64,000 nt of DNA from Cinclus cinclus (taxonomy: Eukaryota > Chordata > Aves > Passeriformes > Cinclidae), in assembly GCF_963662255.1 (NCBI RefSeq), contig NC_085071.1, forward strand, positions 1,452,701 through 1,516,700, given 5' to 3'. Position numbers and translations under genes: made by a program. The notes beneath the pieces were generated by a model. The model saw nothing but the letters and a program-made list of their open reading frames with translations. It did no database searches and was not told the DNA's origin. Shown here piece after piece: positions 24,004 through 34,479 of this stretch (position 1 is its first letter; each line of letters starts with the position of its first letter).

Positions 24004-25584
24004 CAGGGCCTCACCAGAAGAAGGAAAATTGCATCAGAACACCCCTTTTCCTCCTTGTGTGTTTGCATTTGTAACAAAACGGGAACCTTCCATAAAAAGG
24101 GACTGTGGAACAACAGTTCCAAAGTCCCTGTTCTCTGCAAGAAAATTTTGCAGCATCCAGGACTCTCCCTGCTATTCCAGGCACCCTTCAATCCATGAAA
24201 AAACCCTCAGAATCTGCAATTTCTGATGACACTCAATCCTTTTCCCATTCCCTTTGTCTGCCCTTGGAGCTGGAGCTCTCAAATTTGTGTCCATTCAATG
24301 GGGTTGAGGTTGGAAAATCCAGGAGAAATCTGTGTTAAAAATCAATAAATTAAATTAAATTAAATTATCTGCCAAAAATCCCCCCAAAACTTTTAGTCTG
24401 ATTCCTGAAGGCCACAGCCCAGCACTGCACCCTTCCAGAGGGAACGAGATTTTCCATGGAGGATTTCCAGATCTGTTTTTCAGTTGGAAATCTGAGGAAT
24501 GCCACAACCTTTGAACCTGCCCTAGCCCAGAGGTCTCCAGCACAGCTGGAGCAGGGAACCAAGGAAAAAGCTCCCAAAATTCCAAGAGCAGAGGTAATTC
24601 CGGCCTTTTCCATGGTCCCAGTGGTCTCTCTGCTGAGGGAAGGATTCCCTCTGCTGACTGCACCAAGGAACTCTTTATGGACACAACAAAATCATCACGG
24701 GGGGCGGGCAGGGGGAATGAGAATTAATAATTTCATAAATCTGCAGGAAAATCCCCAAAGCCGATTTATTTAGCGATGAAAGAACCAAATAAAGTTTAGG
24801 ACGAGTTTTTCCTTGTGGAAGAGTCCCAGCTCTTGATCAAGTTCCATGGGTGAAGTTTAAGAGCTCAGAATTCCTCCAGGCTGTGTTTGAGGAGCACAGC
24901 AAATCCTGGGTATTTGTTTAAAGGAAATAAAACAACACAGGTGCTCTGTCAGAGCTCAGAAATACTCCAAACATCCCATAAATTCCCCTCCTAATCCCTG
25001 TTTGCTTTAGGATTCCCAATTGTTCATCCCTCACTCGTTCTCTCTTTCTTTATTTTGCCCCAATTCCAGAAGCACTGATGTCATCAACCAGCTGGTTTCT
25101 CTACTGCTCTAAAAACTTCTGGGTTTTGAGAGGAGGAGGGAATTTTTCGTGGCTGTATTTGGTCAGATTTTCAAGATTTATTCCTCCAACACCCAAGATT
25201 TAAGGACTGAAGTGATGCCCCCCTGTGCTGGGTGAACAGGAGAGCAGAATTCTGGCTGGATTGGGTTATCCAGCACCAGCTGTGCCTGTTTAAGATTAAT
25301 TTGAACTCCAATGAAATTATTTCATCCCTAAAATTTGGGTGATCACACCATGGGTTTTCCCTTTGTGGAACAGCCCAGCCATTCCTGTAGGAACAGCTCC
25401 ATTCTTGGCTCCACAAGGAAAAAAATGGGATTTTACCTGTCAGGTGTGCTGTCCGATGGCTCATGTGGAGAGAGCTGCTTGAGATAAACCTTTGGAGCAC
25501 TGGATAGAACATTCCCACCTTTCTTACAGGGTTCTGAAGGAGTTCAGACTCAGTCACCACAGAAGGATCAGCCCTCAAATCCAA

Positions 25585-25655
25585 ATTCAGCTCCAGAATC
25601 TCTCACATTCAGCTCCAGAATCTCTCCCATTCAGCTCCAGGGTCTCTCGGATTCT
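25585..25655. repeat. 22-bp tandem repeat, 3 copies
   Basis: Three copies of ATTCAGCTCCAGAATCTCTC plus two variable bases. Confidence 0.9.
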
Positions 25656-25939
25656 GGCCCAGAATCACAATCCTGAGCTGCAGACTCAGCCCAGCTTCTG
25701 TCCAATGACAGGACGCTGCATGTTCCCACTTCATTTCCTGGGGTTTCATCCCTTAGTAACATTCCCTTAAAAACCCACATGCCCCAAAATTCTTGATGTG
25801 GTGGGAAGTTCATTCTGCTCTGCCAGGATGGGCTGAAGCAGCCCCAGGTAGCCCCACCTCTACCAATCCTAATTTTTAATTTTTTTCCTTCCTTCCCCAA
25901 GTCCTTCAGTGCTGCCGGTACAATTCCATTCTGCTGGGA

Positions 25940-26200
25940 AATGTTCCCAAAGAAAAGAAAAAAGGAATGAAATTTGACTTCTCTATGCAAATCACATCCC
26001 TGTGCATAATCAGGGAGGGCACGAGCTCACCCAGTGTCCTCCAAAGCAGTTCGGAGATGAAAAATGTGGCAGCACTCAACCTCCGACCCTCGGGCCTTGC
26101 CCAGGCAGATGTTAAGAAGGATCATTCCTAATTACGGTGTTTATTTAAACCAGGCGACGTTAATGGTTCTAAAATGGAAATGGGATTTTGAATGGGATTT
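25940..26200. promoter_or_regulatory. Candidate conserved non-coding element with octamer
   Basis: The segment contains a perfect octamer ATGCAAAT (25985-25992), TGCATAATCA, CCTAATTACGG and TTTATTTAAACC, with little repetition. It ends in a short TGGGATTTTAAA decoration at 26180-26222. Regulatory function is a guess from composition. Confidence 0.25.
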
Positions 26201-26364
26201 TAAATGGGATTTTAAGGATTTTCAGGGCTCCTTTTCTGCTGTTGGTGTGAGGGGTTTGGAGCTGTGGGGGAACAGGAAATGTTCTCTGCCAGAAGGGGCT
26301 GGGGTAGGGACACCTCTGCTGGGATTGGATAGATATTCCCTTTTGGGAAAAGCCTTTGGGATTC

Positions 26365-26740
26365 AGGTGTTCAAGATCCCAGAAATGAGATTGGAAAGGA
26401 GCTCCAAGGTCACTGAGTCCGAGCTGATCCCCACCTTGTCCCCAGCCCAGAGCTCTGAGTGCCAGAGTCCTTCCTTGGACACCTCCAGGGATGGGGACTC
26501 CAAACCCCCCTGGGCAGTTCCAGTCCCTGAGCACCCTTTCCATGAGGAAATTCCTGCTGCTGTCCACCCTGAGCTCCCCTGGCCCAGCCTGAGGCCGTTC
26601 CCTCTGCTCCTGTCCCTGTTCCCTGGAGCAGATCCCAAATCCCCCCGGCTGTCCCCTCCTGTCAGGGAGTTGTGCAGAGCCACAAGGGCCCCCCTGAGCC
26701 TCCTTTTCTCCAGCACGCAGGGATGTGTCAGGCCGTGAAA
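26365..26740 (-). mobile_element. CR1 LINE 3' fragment, antisense (inside the left arm)
   Basis: GAGTCCGAGCTGATCC, CCAGAGCTCTGAGTGCC, ACACCTCCAGGGATGGGGAC, TCATGAGGAAATTCC-like blocks and GGGAGTTGTGCAGAGCCACA with CTTTTCTCCAGC are the reverse complement of a CR1 3' UTR. Its 5' truncation point is near 26720. Confidence 0.85.
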
Positions 26741-26956
26741 TCCAAGGAACTGAGAATTCCCGAGCTCTGGGGGATGCATCTCGGGTTCTCGCACCGGTGA
26801 CAGCGCAGGGATTTCGGGGGGCTCTGCCCCGTGTCCCACATCCCTGCAGCACCCGCACCCCAGCCCGGGCTCCTCATCCCCGATCCCTCCCTCTCGCTGC
26901 CCCCTCGGCTCCAAGGAGAGCTCCGGGAGCTGTTTTGGGGTGAGATTCCAAGGACT
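26428..26956 (+). repeat. Left arm of a 529-bp inverted duplication
   Basis: This arm is the near-exact reverse complement of 33409-33937. The first 310 bp or so are an antisense CR1 tail. The remaining 220 bp (about 26735-26956) are GC-rich non-CR1 sequence including ATCTCGGGTTCTCGCACCGG and CTCCGGGAGCTGTTTTGGGG. By eye only a handful of differences exist between arms (for example GAGCCTCC versus GAGCTTCC, and a poly(C) length change near 26640). Similarity stops abruptly after CCAAGGACT. The chance open frames in each arm are nearly identical for the same reason. Confidence 0.93.
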
Positions 26957-27689
26957 CCAGCACAGCCCTGGTGACTGGCACGAGGCTCTCAAGGGACACA
27001 AACCCATCCCAATCCTCATTTTTGCCATTCCTGGAGCAAACTCCAGCAAGAAAACCCCCAAAAACCCCGTTTGTCCCTCAGGAGCTCACACCCCTTTGGG
27101 AGCTGCTGTTTAAACGCTGAGGAGTTTGTTCTGTTCACAAAACCAACCCAAAAATTGCAAGTGCCGTTCACAGGGTCACCCAAAAAATTCACCTGGCTCA
27201 TGATTAATTAACCCTGATCATTAAACCAATCAGGTAAAAGGGTTTGGAGCTGTGTGCCAAGGACAGGAGCAGCACTGGAATGCCACAGGAATCAACCCTC
27301 CCTGCACCCCATTCCAGACCCAGCTGCTCTACTAGTTTTTCCCATTAATTCGATCATTACTATTTCTATTAATTATATAATTAATATTTCTATTAATCCC
27401 ATTCCTTCAGCCCACACAGCTTTAGGGTCTGCACACAGGGAGCGTTTGATGCCACAAACAAAGAAGCTGAACCTCCTCCTGAGCCACAGGAGCTGTTTAA
27501 TTGGGATTGGGTTCTAATTGGATTGGATTTGGATGGTTCACACTGCTCCCAAAAGGCTCTTAGTGCTTCATAAATCACATTTATTCATGGTTGGAATTCT
27601 GGTTCTTTCTGAGGTTTCCTGAAAGCAGCTCTGAACCCATGTCCAGGATATACAGAAGGATCTGGGGTGGGGATGCAGGTTAAAATCAT

Positions 27690-27850
27690 CTAAAAAATCA
27701 GCTTCTAATCCACTTCAAATCAGCTTCAAATCAAGTTAAAACCAGTTTAAAATCCCCTTTGTATCATCTTTAAGTCAGCTTCAAATGAACTTCAAATCTT
27801 CTTCAAATCCACTTCAAGTCCACTTCAAATCAGCTTCAAATCCAGAGCTC
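27690..27850. repeat. Degenerate 10-bp repeat (CTTCAAATCC type)
   Basis: About 15 diverged copies of CTTCAAATCM and AGTTTAAAAYC decamers. Period drift is visible and the sequence is AT-rich. Confidence 0.8.
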
Positions 27851-28980
27851 TGCTCATTACCATGGAGGGGGAAAGGCAGCATTCCTCCATCAGGATTTTC
27901 ACTGGCAATTGCACATCAGGCTTTTCCCATTCCAGATTCCCATTTCTGCCACCCAGGGAATTATCCCAGCTCCTCTGAGGTGAAGCAATGCCCTGAAGGA
28001 TCCCATGGGATGATTATTTCTGAGGCTTTAGGGTCCAGTTTCCCCTAAAGATGCTGGAGCTTTGGCCCTGTGAGTGTGAGGGTGCCCAGGGCAGCTCCAG
28101 GGGAGGCTGCAATCCCACAGAAATCCCATTTTCCCATGAACTCTGAACATTTCCCAGCCCTTTCATCTTTCGGAGTGAATTTTTCATGCTTGGAGATTGT
28201 TTTGCATGGATGAGCTGAACACAATCCCTGCAGACAGCTGAGTTCAGGGATGGTGAAAGCACACAAAGGATCAAGAAAAAAAAAATTATTGTGATAGGAG
28301 TGAATCAACTTCAAATCCAGCTTTTCCAGATGGAAAGGAACTTATTCCAGAAGAGCTGTGAGCCAGAAAATCGTGGAGCAAATTCCCATCTTGATTCCAA
28401 AGTGTTTCATTATTGACACTGCAAGGAGACCCCAAACACACCTGGATCTGATCCAGCTGTGCTCCACACCTGGATCCCTCAGCTCTGCATCCCTCAGATC
28501 TTATCCAGACCTGGGCCAGCAGGAAATGAATCCCACTGCTGCTTCCTGGCATGGGAAGTGCACTGGGAGCCTCTGAGGAACGCAGTCATGGGAATGGGGT
28601 GAGAGTCGATGAATTCCCAGAGTTTCACAAGCTGAGAACTGGAATTTCCATCCTGAGCTGAGCAAGGAAGAAATCCCAGGGTGGGCTCAGCAGTCCAGCA
28701 TGGGTCTGAGATGGAAATCCATGGGAATCCTTGTTTTCCTGGAAAAGTATTCAGGAGCCTCTGGAGATGTTGAAGCTGCTTGACCAGAACCGCGCTGGCT
28801 CCTGAGGTTCTGTGGCTCAGTCACTGCCCTGCATCTGCATGTAACTGGAATCCAGTGAGGCTTTTCCTGATCCTTTTCCTAAATTCCAGTCAGAGACAGG
28901 ATTAGGCTTAGGGCTGCTCTGGGCTCTCCCTCAGTGCAAGGTCGAACTCTAAAACTCAATTTTGGGCCCATCACAACCAG

Positions 28981-29145
28981 ACCTGGAGGAGCTGGGGAGT
29001 GTCCAGGGCAGAGAATGGAGCTGGGAAGGGGCTGGAGCCCCAGGAAAGGCTGAGGGAGCTGGAAAGGGGCTCAGATGGAGAAAAGGGGGACCAGGGGGGC
29101 CCTTGTGGCTCTGCACAACTCCCTGACAGGAGTGGGCTCCTCAGA
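28981..29145 (+). mobile_element. CR1 LINE fragment, sense
   Basis: GGGAGCTGGAAAGGGGCTCA, TGGAGAAAAGGGGGACCAGG, GGGGCCCTTGTGGCTCTGCA and CAACTCCCTGACAGGAG match the block inside the inverted arms, in CR1 sense orientation. It lacks the 3' terminus. Confidence 0.8.
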
Positions 29146-29485
29146 GTAGTTTCTTTTGTGGACAAAAGGAATATTTACCTAAAAATGCTGAATTCCCTTT
29201 TTTTTTTTTTTTTAATAACCTGCAGCAGGGTGGAAAGTGCTCATTTTGTTTAAATCAGGCTTTGGTCCTCTCAAAAGTACCCCACAAACGTTTTTAAGGG
29301 TTTATTAATGAAATTATTTTATAGGGATTAAAAGATTTATACTTCATTAAAGTTTTTATTCTATGGAGCCATGGAGATCCCTTGTTCTGTTTAGTCTTGT
29401 AATGCACTAAAATTACTGGATTTGGGATTTCAATTTTTTTAAATTAATGGGGTTTGTCCGTGGGGCAAAGGAAGTTTTTGTTCTA

Positions 29486-29824
29486 TCAAGTCTGTAATTC
29501 TGTAATTCTGTAATTCTATGTTTCTGTGATTCTGTTATTCTGTCATCTGGGATTCTGGGATTCTGTAATTCCAGGACACTGTAATTTTCTGATTCTATTA
29601 TTCTATAATTTTATGAATTCTATGGTTCTGTAATTCCATTGCCCTTTAATTGTATGATTCTGTATTTCTATATGATTCTGTAATTCTAAAATTCCATAAT
29701 TCTGTTATTCTATAATTCTGTGGTTCCATAATTTTCTTCTATAATTTTATTATTCTATTATGCTATAATTTTATTTTTCTCTAATTCTTCAGTTCTGTAA
29801 TTCTCTAATTCTCTGATTCTCTGA
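29486..29824. repeat. ATTCTGTA octamer satellite, about 340 bp
   Basis: About 40 diverged copies of ATTCTRTA/ATTCTGTG. CR1 elements end in this kind of octamer, so the array may have grown from a CR1 tail, although no CR1 body is visible directly to its left. Confidence 0.85.
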
Positions 29825-30212
29825 GCAGGACTATCAACCACTAAATCACATTTTTAGCCAAGAATATCCAAGATTATCCCAAATTTCTTCAGTCTGGAAG
29901 CACCTGGAAGGAACTGTAGGTGACCGGGGCCAAACCCACCCCTGGTGCCACCAGAGAGCCCCTGGTGGCTGGTCCCAGGGAACCCTGGGAGGGAAAAACC
30001 CTCCGGAAATGGAAAATCCTGGTTTGTGTCCCACAGATCCCATCCAGGGCCAGAATTCCGCCACCCCATTGATGTCCCGGGCATCAAAGGGACATTGGGG
30101 AGGAGGTGGCAGCGGGAGGGGGTGACAGTGACAGAGCCATGGCAACGAGGAGCGTCACCCTGGCAACGCTCCCGGCTCATCCCGGAGATCAGAGAAGGCG
30201 TTTGTGGAGGGA

Positions 30213-31320
30213 TTCCCTATCCCAGCCCCTTCCCGATCCCGGCCCCTTCCCGATCCCGGCCCCTTCCCTATCCCAGCCCCTTCCCTATCCCAGCCCCTTC
30301 CCGATCCCAGGTCATTCTCCATCCCAGCCCCTTCCCGATCCCGGCCCCTTCCCGATCCCGGCCCCTTCCCGATCCCAGCCCCTTCCCTATCCCAGCCCCT
30401 TCCCGATCCCGGCCCCTTCCCGATCCCAGCCCCTTCCCGATCCCAGCCCCTTCCCGATCCCGGCCCCTTCCCGATCCCGGCCCCTTCCCGATCCCAGCCC
30501 CTTCCCTATCCCGGCCCCTTCCCGATCCCGGCCCCTTCCCGATCCCGGCCCCTTCCCGATCCCGGCCCCTTCCCTATCCCAGGTCATTCTCCATCCCAGC
30601 CCCTTCCCTATCCCGGCCCCTTCCCGATCCCGGCCCCTTCCCGATCCCAGGTCATTCTCCATCCCAGCCCCTTCCCGATCCCGGCCCCTTCCCGATCCCG
30701 GCCCCTTCCCGATCCCAGCCCCTTCCCTATCCCAGCCCCTTCCCGATCCCGGCCCCTTCCCGATCCCAGCCCCTTCCCGATCCCGGCCCCTTCCCGATCC
30801 CGGCCCCTTCCCGATCCCGGCCCCTTCCCTATCCCAGGTCATTCTCCATCCCAGCCCCTTCCCTATCCCGGCCCCTTCCCGATCCCGGCCCCTTCCCGAT
30901 CCCAGGTCATTCTCCATCCCAGCCCCTTCCCGATCCCGGCCCCTTCCCGATCCCAGGTCATTCTCCATCCCAGCCCCTTCCCTATCCCGGCCCCTTCCCG
31001 ATCCCGGCCCCTTCCCGATCCCAGCCCCTTCCCGATCCCGGCCCCTTCCCGATCCCGGCCCCTTCCCTATCCCAGCCCCTTCCCTATCCCAGCCCCTTCC
31101 CGATCCCGGCCCCTTCCCGATCCCAGGTCATTCTCCATCCCAGCCCCTTCCCTATCCCAGCCCCTTCCCTATCCCAGCCCCTTCCCGATCCCGGCCCCTT
31201 CCCGATCCCAGCTCCTTGCCCATCCCGGCTCCTTCCCCATTCCGTCCCTTTCCCCATCCCATCCCTATCCCCATCCCGTCCCTTCCCGATCCCAGCCCCT
31301 TCCCCATCCCGGCCCCTTTC
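30213..31320. repeat. 17-bp G/C-rich minisatellite, about 65 copies (G4/i-motif array)
   Basis: The top-strand unit is CCCGATCCCGGCCCCTT with variants CCCTATCCCAGCCCCTT and a marker variant AGGTCATTCTCCATCCC. The complement reads GGGGCCGGGATCGGGAA: three G runs per unit with loops of 2, 3 and 2 nt. Marker units start at 30309, 30581, 30649, 30836, 30904, 30955 and 31125; every spacing is a multiple of 17 (272, 68, 187, 68, 51, 170). The 30581/30649 pair repeats as 30836/30904, a 255-bp (15-unit) higher-order duplication. The array decays from about 31208. All three forward frames stay open for 430-470 codons only because the unit has no stop codon in any phase. Confidence 0.97.
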
Positions 31321-31569
31321 CCGAGGCTGGTGGGTGGCACTGGGCAGGTCCCCGCTCCCATAAAGGAATTTCTGTGTCTGGCACGTTCGGGAGCCACTCC
31401 CAGCTGAGAACCGGAATGGGAAAAGCGAGGCTGGGAGATCTGAGGGTGCTAAGGTGGGAATTTCAGTGGGATGGGAATCGGGGTGTGGGGGGGAGATGTT
31501 CCTTGGATGCAGCAGAATCCCACCAGTGTCAGAGGGAATGGCCTGGAAATCCCTGAGAAAGCCAGACTG

Positions 31570-31672
31570 GGCTGGGCTGGGAGGGGATTTATGGCTCATC
31601 CCATTCCAACCCACCCTTGGACATTTCCAGGGATCCAGAGGCAGCCACAGCTGCTCTGGATAACTTGGGCCA
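31570..31672 (-). mobile_element. CR1 LINE 3' fragment, antisense
   Basis: GGGAGGGGATTTATGGCTCA, CCAACCCACCCTTGGACA, TTTCCAGGGATCCAGAGGCA and CACAGCTGCTCTGG: reverse complement of CR1, close in type to the 3012-3150 copy. Confidence 0.75.
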
Positions 31673-32468
31673 GGATTTATGTTGTAATTCTTCCAATTTC
31701 ATAACGCTTTTCCAATGTTTGGATTTATTTGCTGTCCTTTCTCCCCTCTTTTTCCCCTTCTCTTGGGAATATCCTGGATTTCTCCTCAGTGGTAATGTTC
31801 CCTTCCAGCTCTGCTGTTTGATGATCCCAAAAAAACCTTTCTCCTGCAGGTAATGGCTGTGGAAATGGAGGTGATACAGAAAAGGCCCTAGTTTGGATCC
31901 CTGGATATTCCCTGTGCAAGGGGTTGGACCCAGCAGGAGAGAAACCGAGAATTTCAGTAGGGAAAAAAAAACAATAATTCAAATAATTCAAGAATTAAAG
32001 AATTCTTTAAATAAAAATTTTAAAAATTAAAATTAAAATAATTTTGAATTAAAATAATTTCAAGCCCCTTTTCCACGGATTAACGCCCCGGGAGCTCCCG
32101 CCCTTCTCCCCCCGGACCTCTGAGGTTCCCAGCCCGAAATGTTCATCCCGAATCCATGAGGTGCAGCCACAAGAGGGAGATCCAAGCTCTGGAAAGCACC
32201 CGGGAGGCTCCCGAGGTTTGGCTGGGAGTAGGAACCGGGTCTGAGCATCCTCCCCGTGCCGAGGATCCCTCCCGGCTCCGGGAGAGGTCGGGCATGGATT
32301 CGATATTCCCGGGGGTGGGACAGAGTTTGTGTCAGCCTGGGAATGAAATCGCAACTCAGGGCCTTCTGTGTCTCCTTTTATTTTGCCGGGATTTTGGTGT
32401 TGTCGAGGTTAATTTGGCACCAAATTAATTACTGACAGAGGCAAATAATTAATAAATGGGATTTGAAT
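31673..32468. other. Intergenic, no gene recognised
   Basis: Includes an AT-rich AATTAAAATAATTT stretch near 31970-32065 followed by a CpG-richer piece (32075-32320) without repeat structure. Confidence 0.5.
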
Positions 32469-32772
32469 GGGAAAGAAAGAAAAAGGGGAAAAGTGAAGAA
32501 AAGGGGAAAAGTGAAGAAAAGGGGAAAAAGTGAGGAAAAGGGGGGAAAGTGAGGAAAAGTGAGGAAAAGGGGGGAAGGGGAAAGGGGAAAGGGGAAAGGG
32601 GAAAGGGGAAAGGGGAAAGGGGAAAGGGGAAAGGGGAAAGGGGAAAGGGGAAAGGGGAAAGGGAAAGGAAGGGAAGGGAAGGGAAGGGAAGGGAAGGGAA
32701 GGGAAGGGAAGGGAAGGGAAGGGAAGGGAAGGGAAGGGAAGGGAAGGGAAGGGAAGGGAAGGGAAGGGAAAA
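32469..32772. repeat. Polypurine satellite: (GGGGAAA)n then (GGGAA)n
   Basis: A GA-rich array starts with GGGGAAAAGTGAAGAAAA-type units, passes into about 11 copies of the heptamer GGGGAAA, then into about 21 copies of the pentamer GGGAA. From 32561 to 32772 there is no pyrimidine on the top strand (212 nt). Such mirror-symmetric purine tracts can form triplex (H-DNA). The Lys/Gly/Glu-rich and Phe/Pro/Ser-rich frames are artefacts. Confidence 0.97.
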
Positions 32773-33408
32773 TCCATGGAAATATTACTTTTTCCCACCA
32801 CAATGGAAATGGAAGCAGCCTGGCTCCAACTGACCTCTCTCCATTACACACAGTAATGACTTAATTATCTCGGATAAAAATATCCCATTGTCCAGGGGCT
32901 TAATGAGCCTTGGCAATGCTGCAGGGCCCTGTGTTTGCATGGAATTGTGAGGAATTCCAGCCTGGAGCCACCCCTGGCAAGGCCAAATCCGCTCATGGAG
33001 CAGCTCTGGTGTCACCGACCCCGGGAATGGCAGTGACACAATCGGTGGGAGTCAAGTGGTGACAACACGAGCTCATTAAATCAATGGGTAATTAACGACA
33101 CAAGAGATTCCTCAGGTTCCATCCCTCCTGACTCCAGCAAAATCCAGATTTTCCACTTCCTCTGGTTTTGTTTTCCCTTGGATTTTGCCCTAAAGTTTCC
33201 CCCTCCCCCCCGGGCCCCTCCCCCCGGGCTTTCTACAGCGGGATTTATTTGGGATGGGTCCCTGCCCTAGAAGTCCGCTCTCAAATGCACTATTGGCCCT
33301 ATTCCAGGGAGATATTCCTGCCTGGAGGGGGAGGCGGTGTCCGCAGCCCCTTCACCAGCAGAGGGGGAGGAGGCGCCGGCAGGAGCCATCCCAGGCTGGA
33401 AACGCCAA
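32773..33408. other. Intergenic, no gene recognised
   Basis: The left part has TTAATTATCTCGG and a CATTAAATCAATGGGTAATTAACG stretch of non-repeated, regulatory-looking composition (32850-33110). 33195-33235 is C/G-run rich. 33320-33408 is CpG-rich. Confidence 0.45.
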
Positions 33409-33937
33409 GTCCTTGGAATCTCACCCCAAAACAGCTCCCGGAGCTCTCCTTGGAGCCGAGGGGGCAGCGAGAGGGAGGGATCGGGGATGAGGAGCCCGGG
33501 CTGGGGTGCGGGTGCTGCAGGGATGTGGGACACGGGGCAGAGCCCCCCGAAATCCCTGCGCTGTCACCGGTGCGAGAACCCGAGATGCATCCCCCAGAGC
33601 TCGGGAATTCTCAGTTCCTTGGATTTCACGGCCTGACACATCCCTGCGTGCTGGAGAAAAGGAAGCTCAGGGGGGCCCTTGTGGCTCTGCACAACTCCCT
33701 GACAGGAGGGGACAGCCGGGGGGGGGTTGGGATCCGCTCCAGGGAACAGGGACAGGAGCAGAGGGAACGGCCTCAGGCTGGGCCAGGGGAGCTCAGGGTG
33801 GACAGCAGCAGGAATTTCCTCATGGAAAGGGTGCTCAGGGACTGGAACTGCCCAGGGGGGTTTGGAGTCCCCATCCCTGGAGGTGTCCAAGGAAGGACTC
33901 TGGCACTCAGAGCTCTGGGCTGGGGACAAGGTGGGGA
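33409..33937 (-). repeat. Right arm of a 529-bp inverted duplication
   Basis: Reverse-complement partner of 26428-26956, with 6.45 kb between the arms. Outward of the arm the CR1 tail continues to about 33998, but there it is only loosely similar to the left copy, as expected of two separate CR1 relatives. The outer 229 bp (33409-33640) are not CR1, so the pair cannot be explained as two independent CR1 insertions alone. Confidence 0.93.
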
Positions 33938-33998
33938 CCAGGCACAGCTTGGACTCGATGATCTTGGAGCTCTTTTCCCACCTCAGTGATTTGATGGC
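33650..33998 (+). mobile_element. CR1 LINE 3' fragment, sense (inside the right arm)
   Basis: Starts at CTGGAGAAAAGGAAGCTC and runs to GGACTCGATGATCTTGGAG with TCCCACCTCAGTGATTTGATGG, the usual CR1 terminus of this subfamily. It is sense here, whereas its twin at 26365-26740 is antisense. Confidence 0.87.
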
Positions 33999-34359
33999 TC
34001 CAGGATTTTTACCAGGCTTTTCCATTAAGGAAGTTCCCTAAGAACTCTCCAAACTCTGGGATCCTCTTCCAGCCCACAGAGAAATCGGCACCTTGGAGAG
34101 GCTCAGCCTTTCCTGAGGGTGGGAAGGGTTCAGGTGGGACATGAGCCTCATCCATCCGGGGATGGGATTTTTCCCACCCCGAGGACGGGGTTTTTCCTGC
34201 TGGAATAACAACTTGGATCGGATATTTAATTTCTACTGAAGTTGAAGCTGAATGTTCCTCTCCTCAAATAATGAACGATTCCCCAAAAGATTTCGAGCGA
34301 TTTTCAAACCCAGCTACTCTAAACTTCCAAACGCTGGGAGATTTCCTGGTTTGTTGTTG

Positions 34360-34420
34360 TTCTGGGTTTTTTTGTTTTGTTTTGTGGTTTTTTTTGTTTT
34401 GTTTTGTTTTGTTTTTAATG
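34360..34420. repeat. TTTTG pentamer tract
   Basis: TTTTGTTTTG repeats around a T run. Confidence 0.85.
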
Positions 34421-34479
34421 GAGAAAAAGAAGCTATTTTTGCTTCGAGGGACTGGATTTTCTCAGTGGCAAACGTCCCC

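Larger units (their letters stand above)
26957..29485. other. Intergenic spacer between inverted arms, part 1
   Basis: Mostly featureless. It includes AT-rich ATTAATATTTCTATTAAT repeats near 27345-27400, a decamer repeat at 27690-27850, one CR1 fragment (28981-29145) and a 17-nt T run near 29196-29215. No exon is recognised. Confidence 0.5.

Noticed and set aside
26725..26943. Identical 72-codon frame at 26725-26943 (+) and 33421-33639 (-), at first sight a duplicated gene
   Set aside because: It is explained by the inverted DNA duplication. The frame has no domain, is rich in Arg/Pro/Ala as expected for GC-rich DNA, and the opposite strand is also open.
29945..31556. Three overlapping plus-strand open frames of 430-472 codons rich in Pro, Ser and Arg
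   Set aside because: They exist only because the 17-bp unit has no stop in any phase. All frames read the same shifted repeat, without start context, splice sites or a domain.
32429..32864. Lys/Gly/Glu-rich plus frames and Phe/Pro/Ser-rich minus frames
   Set aside because: Direct translation of the polypurine satellite.
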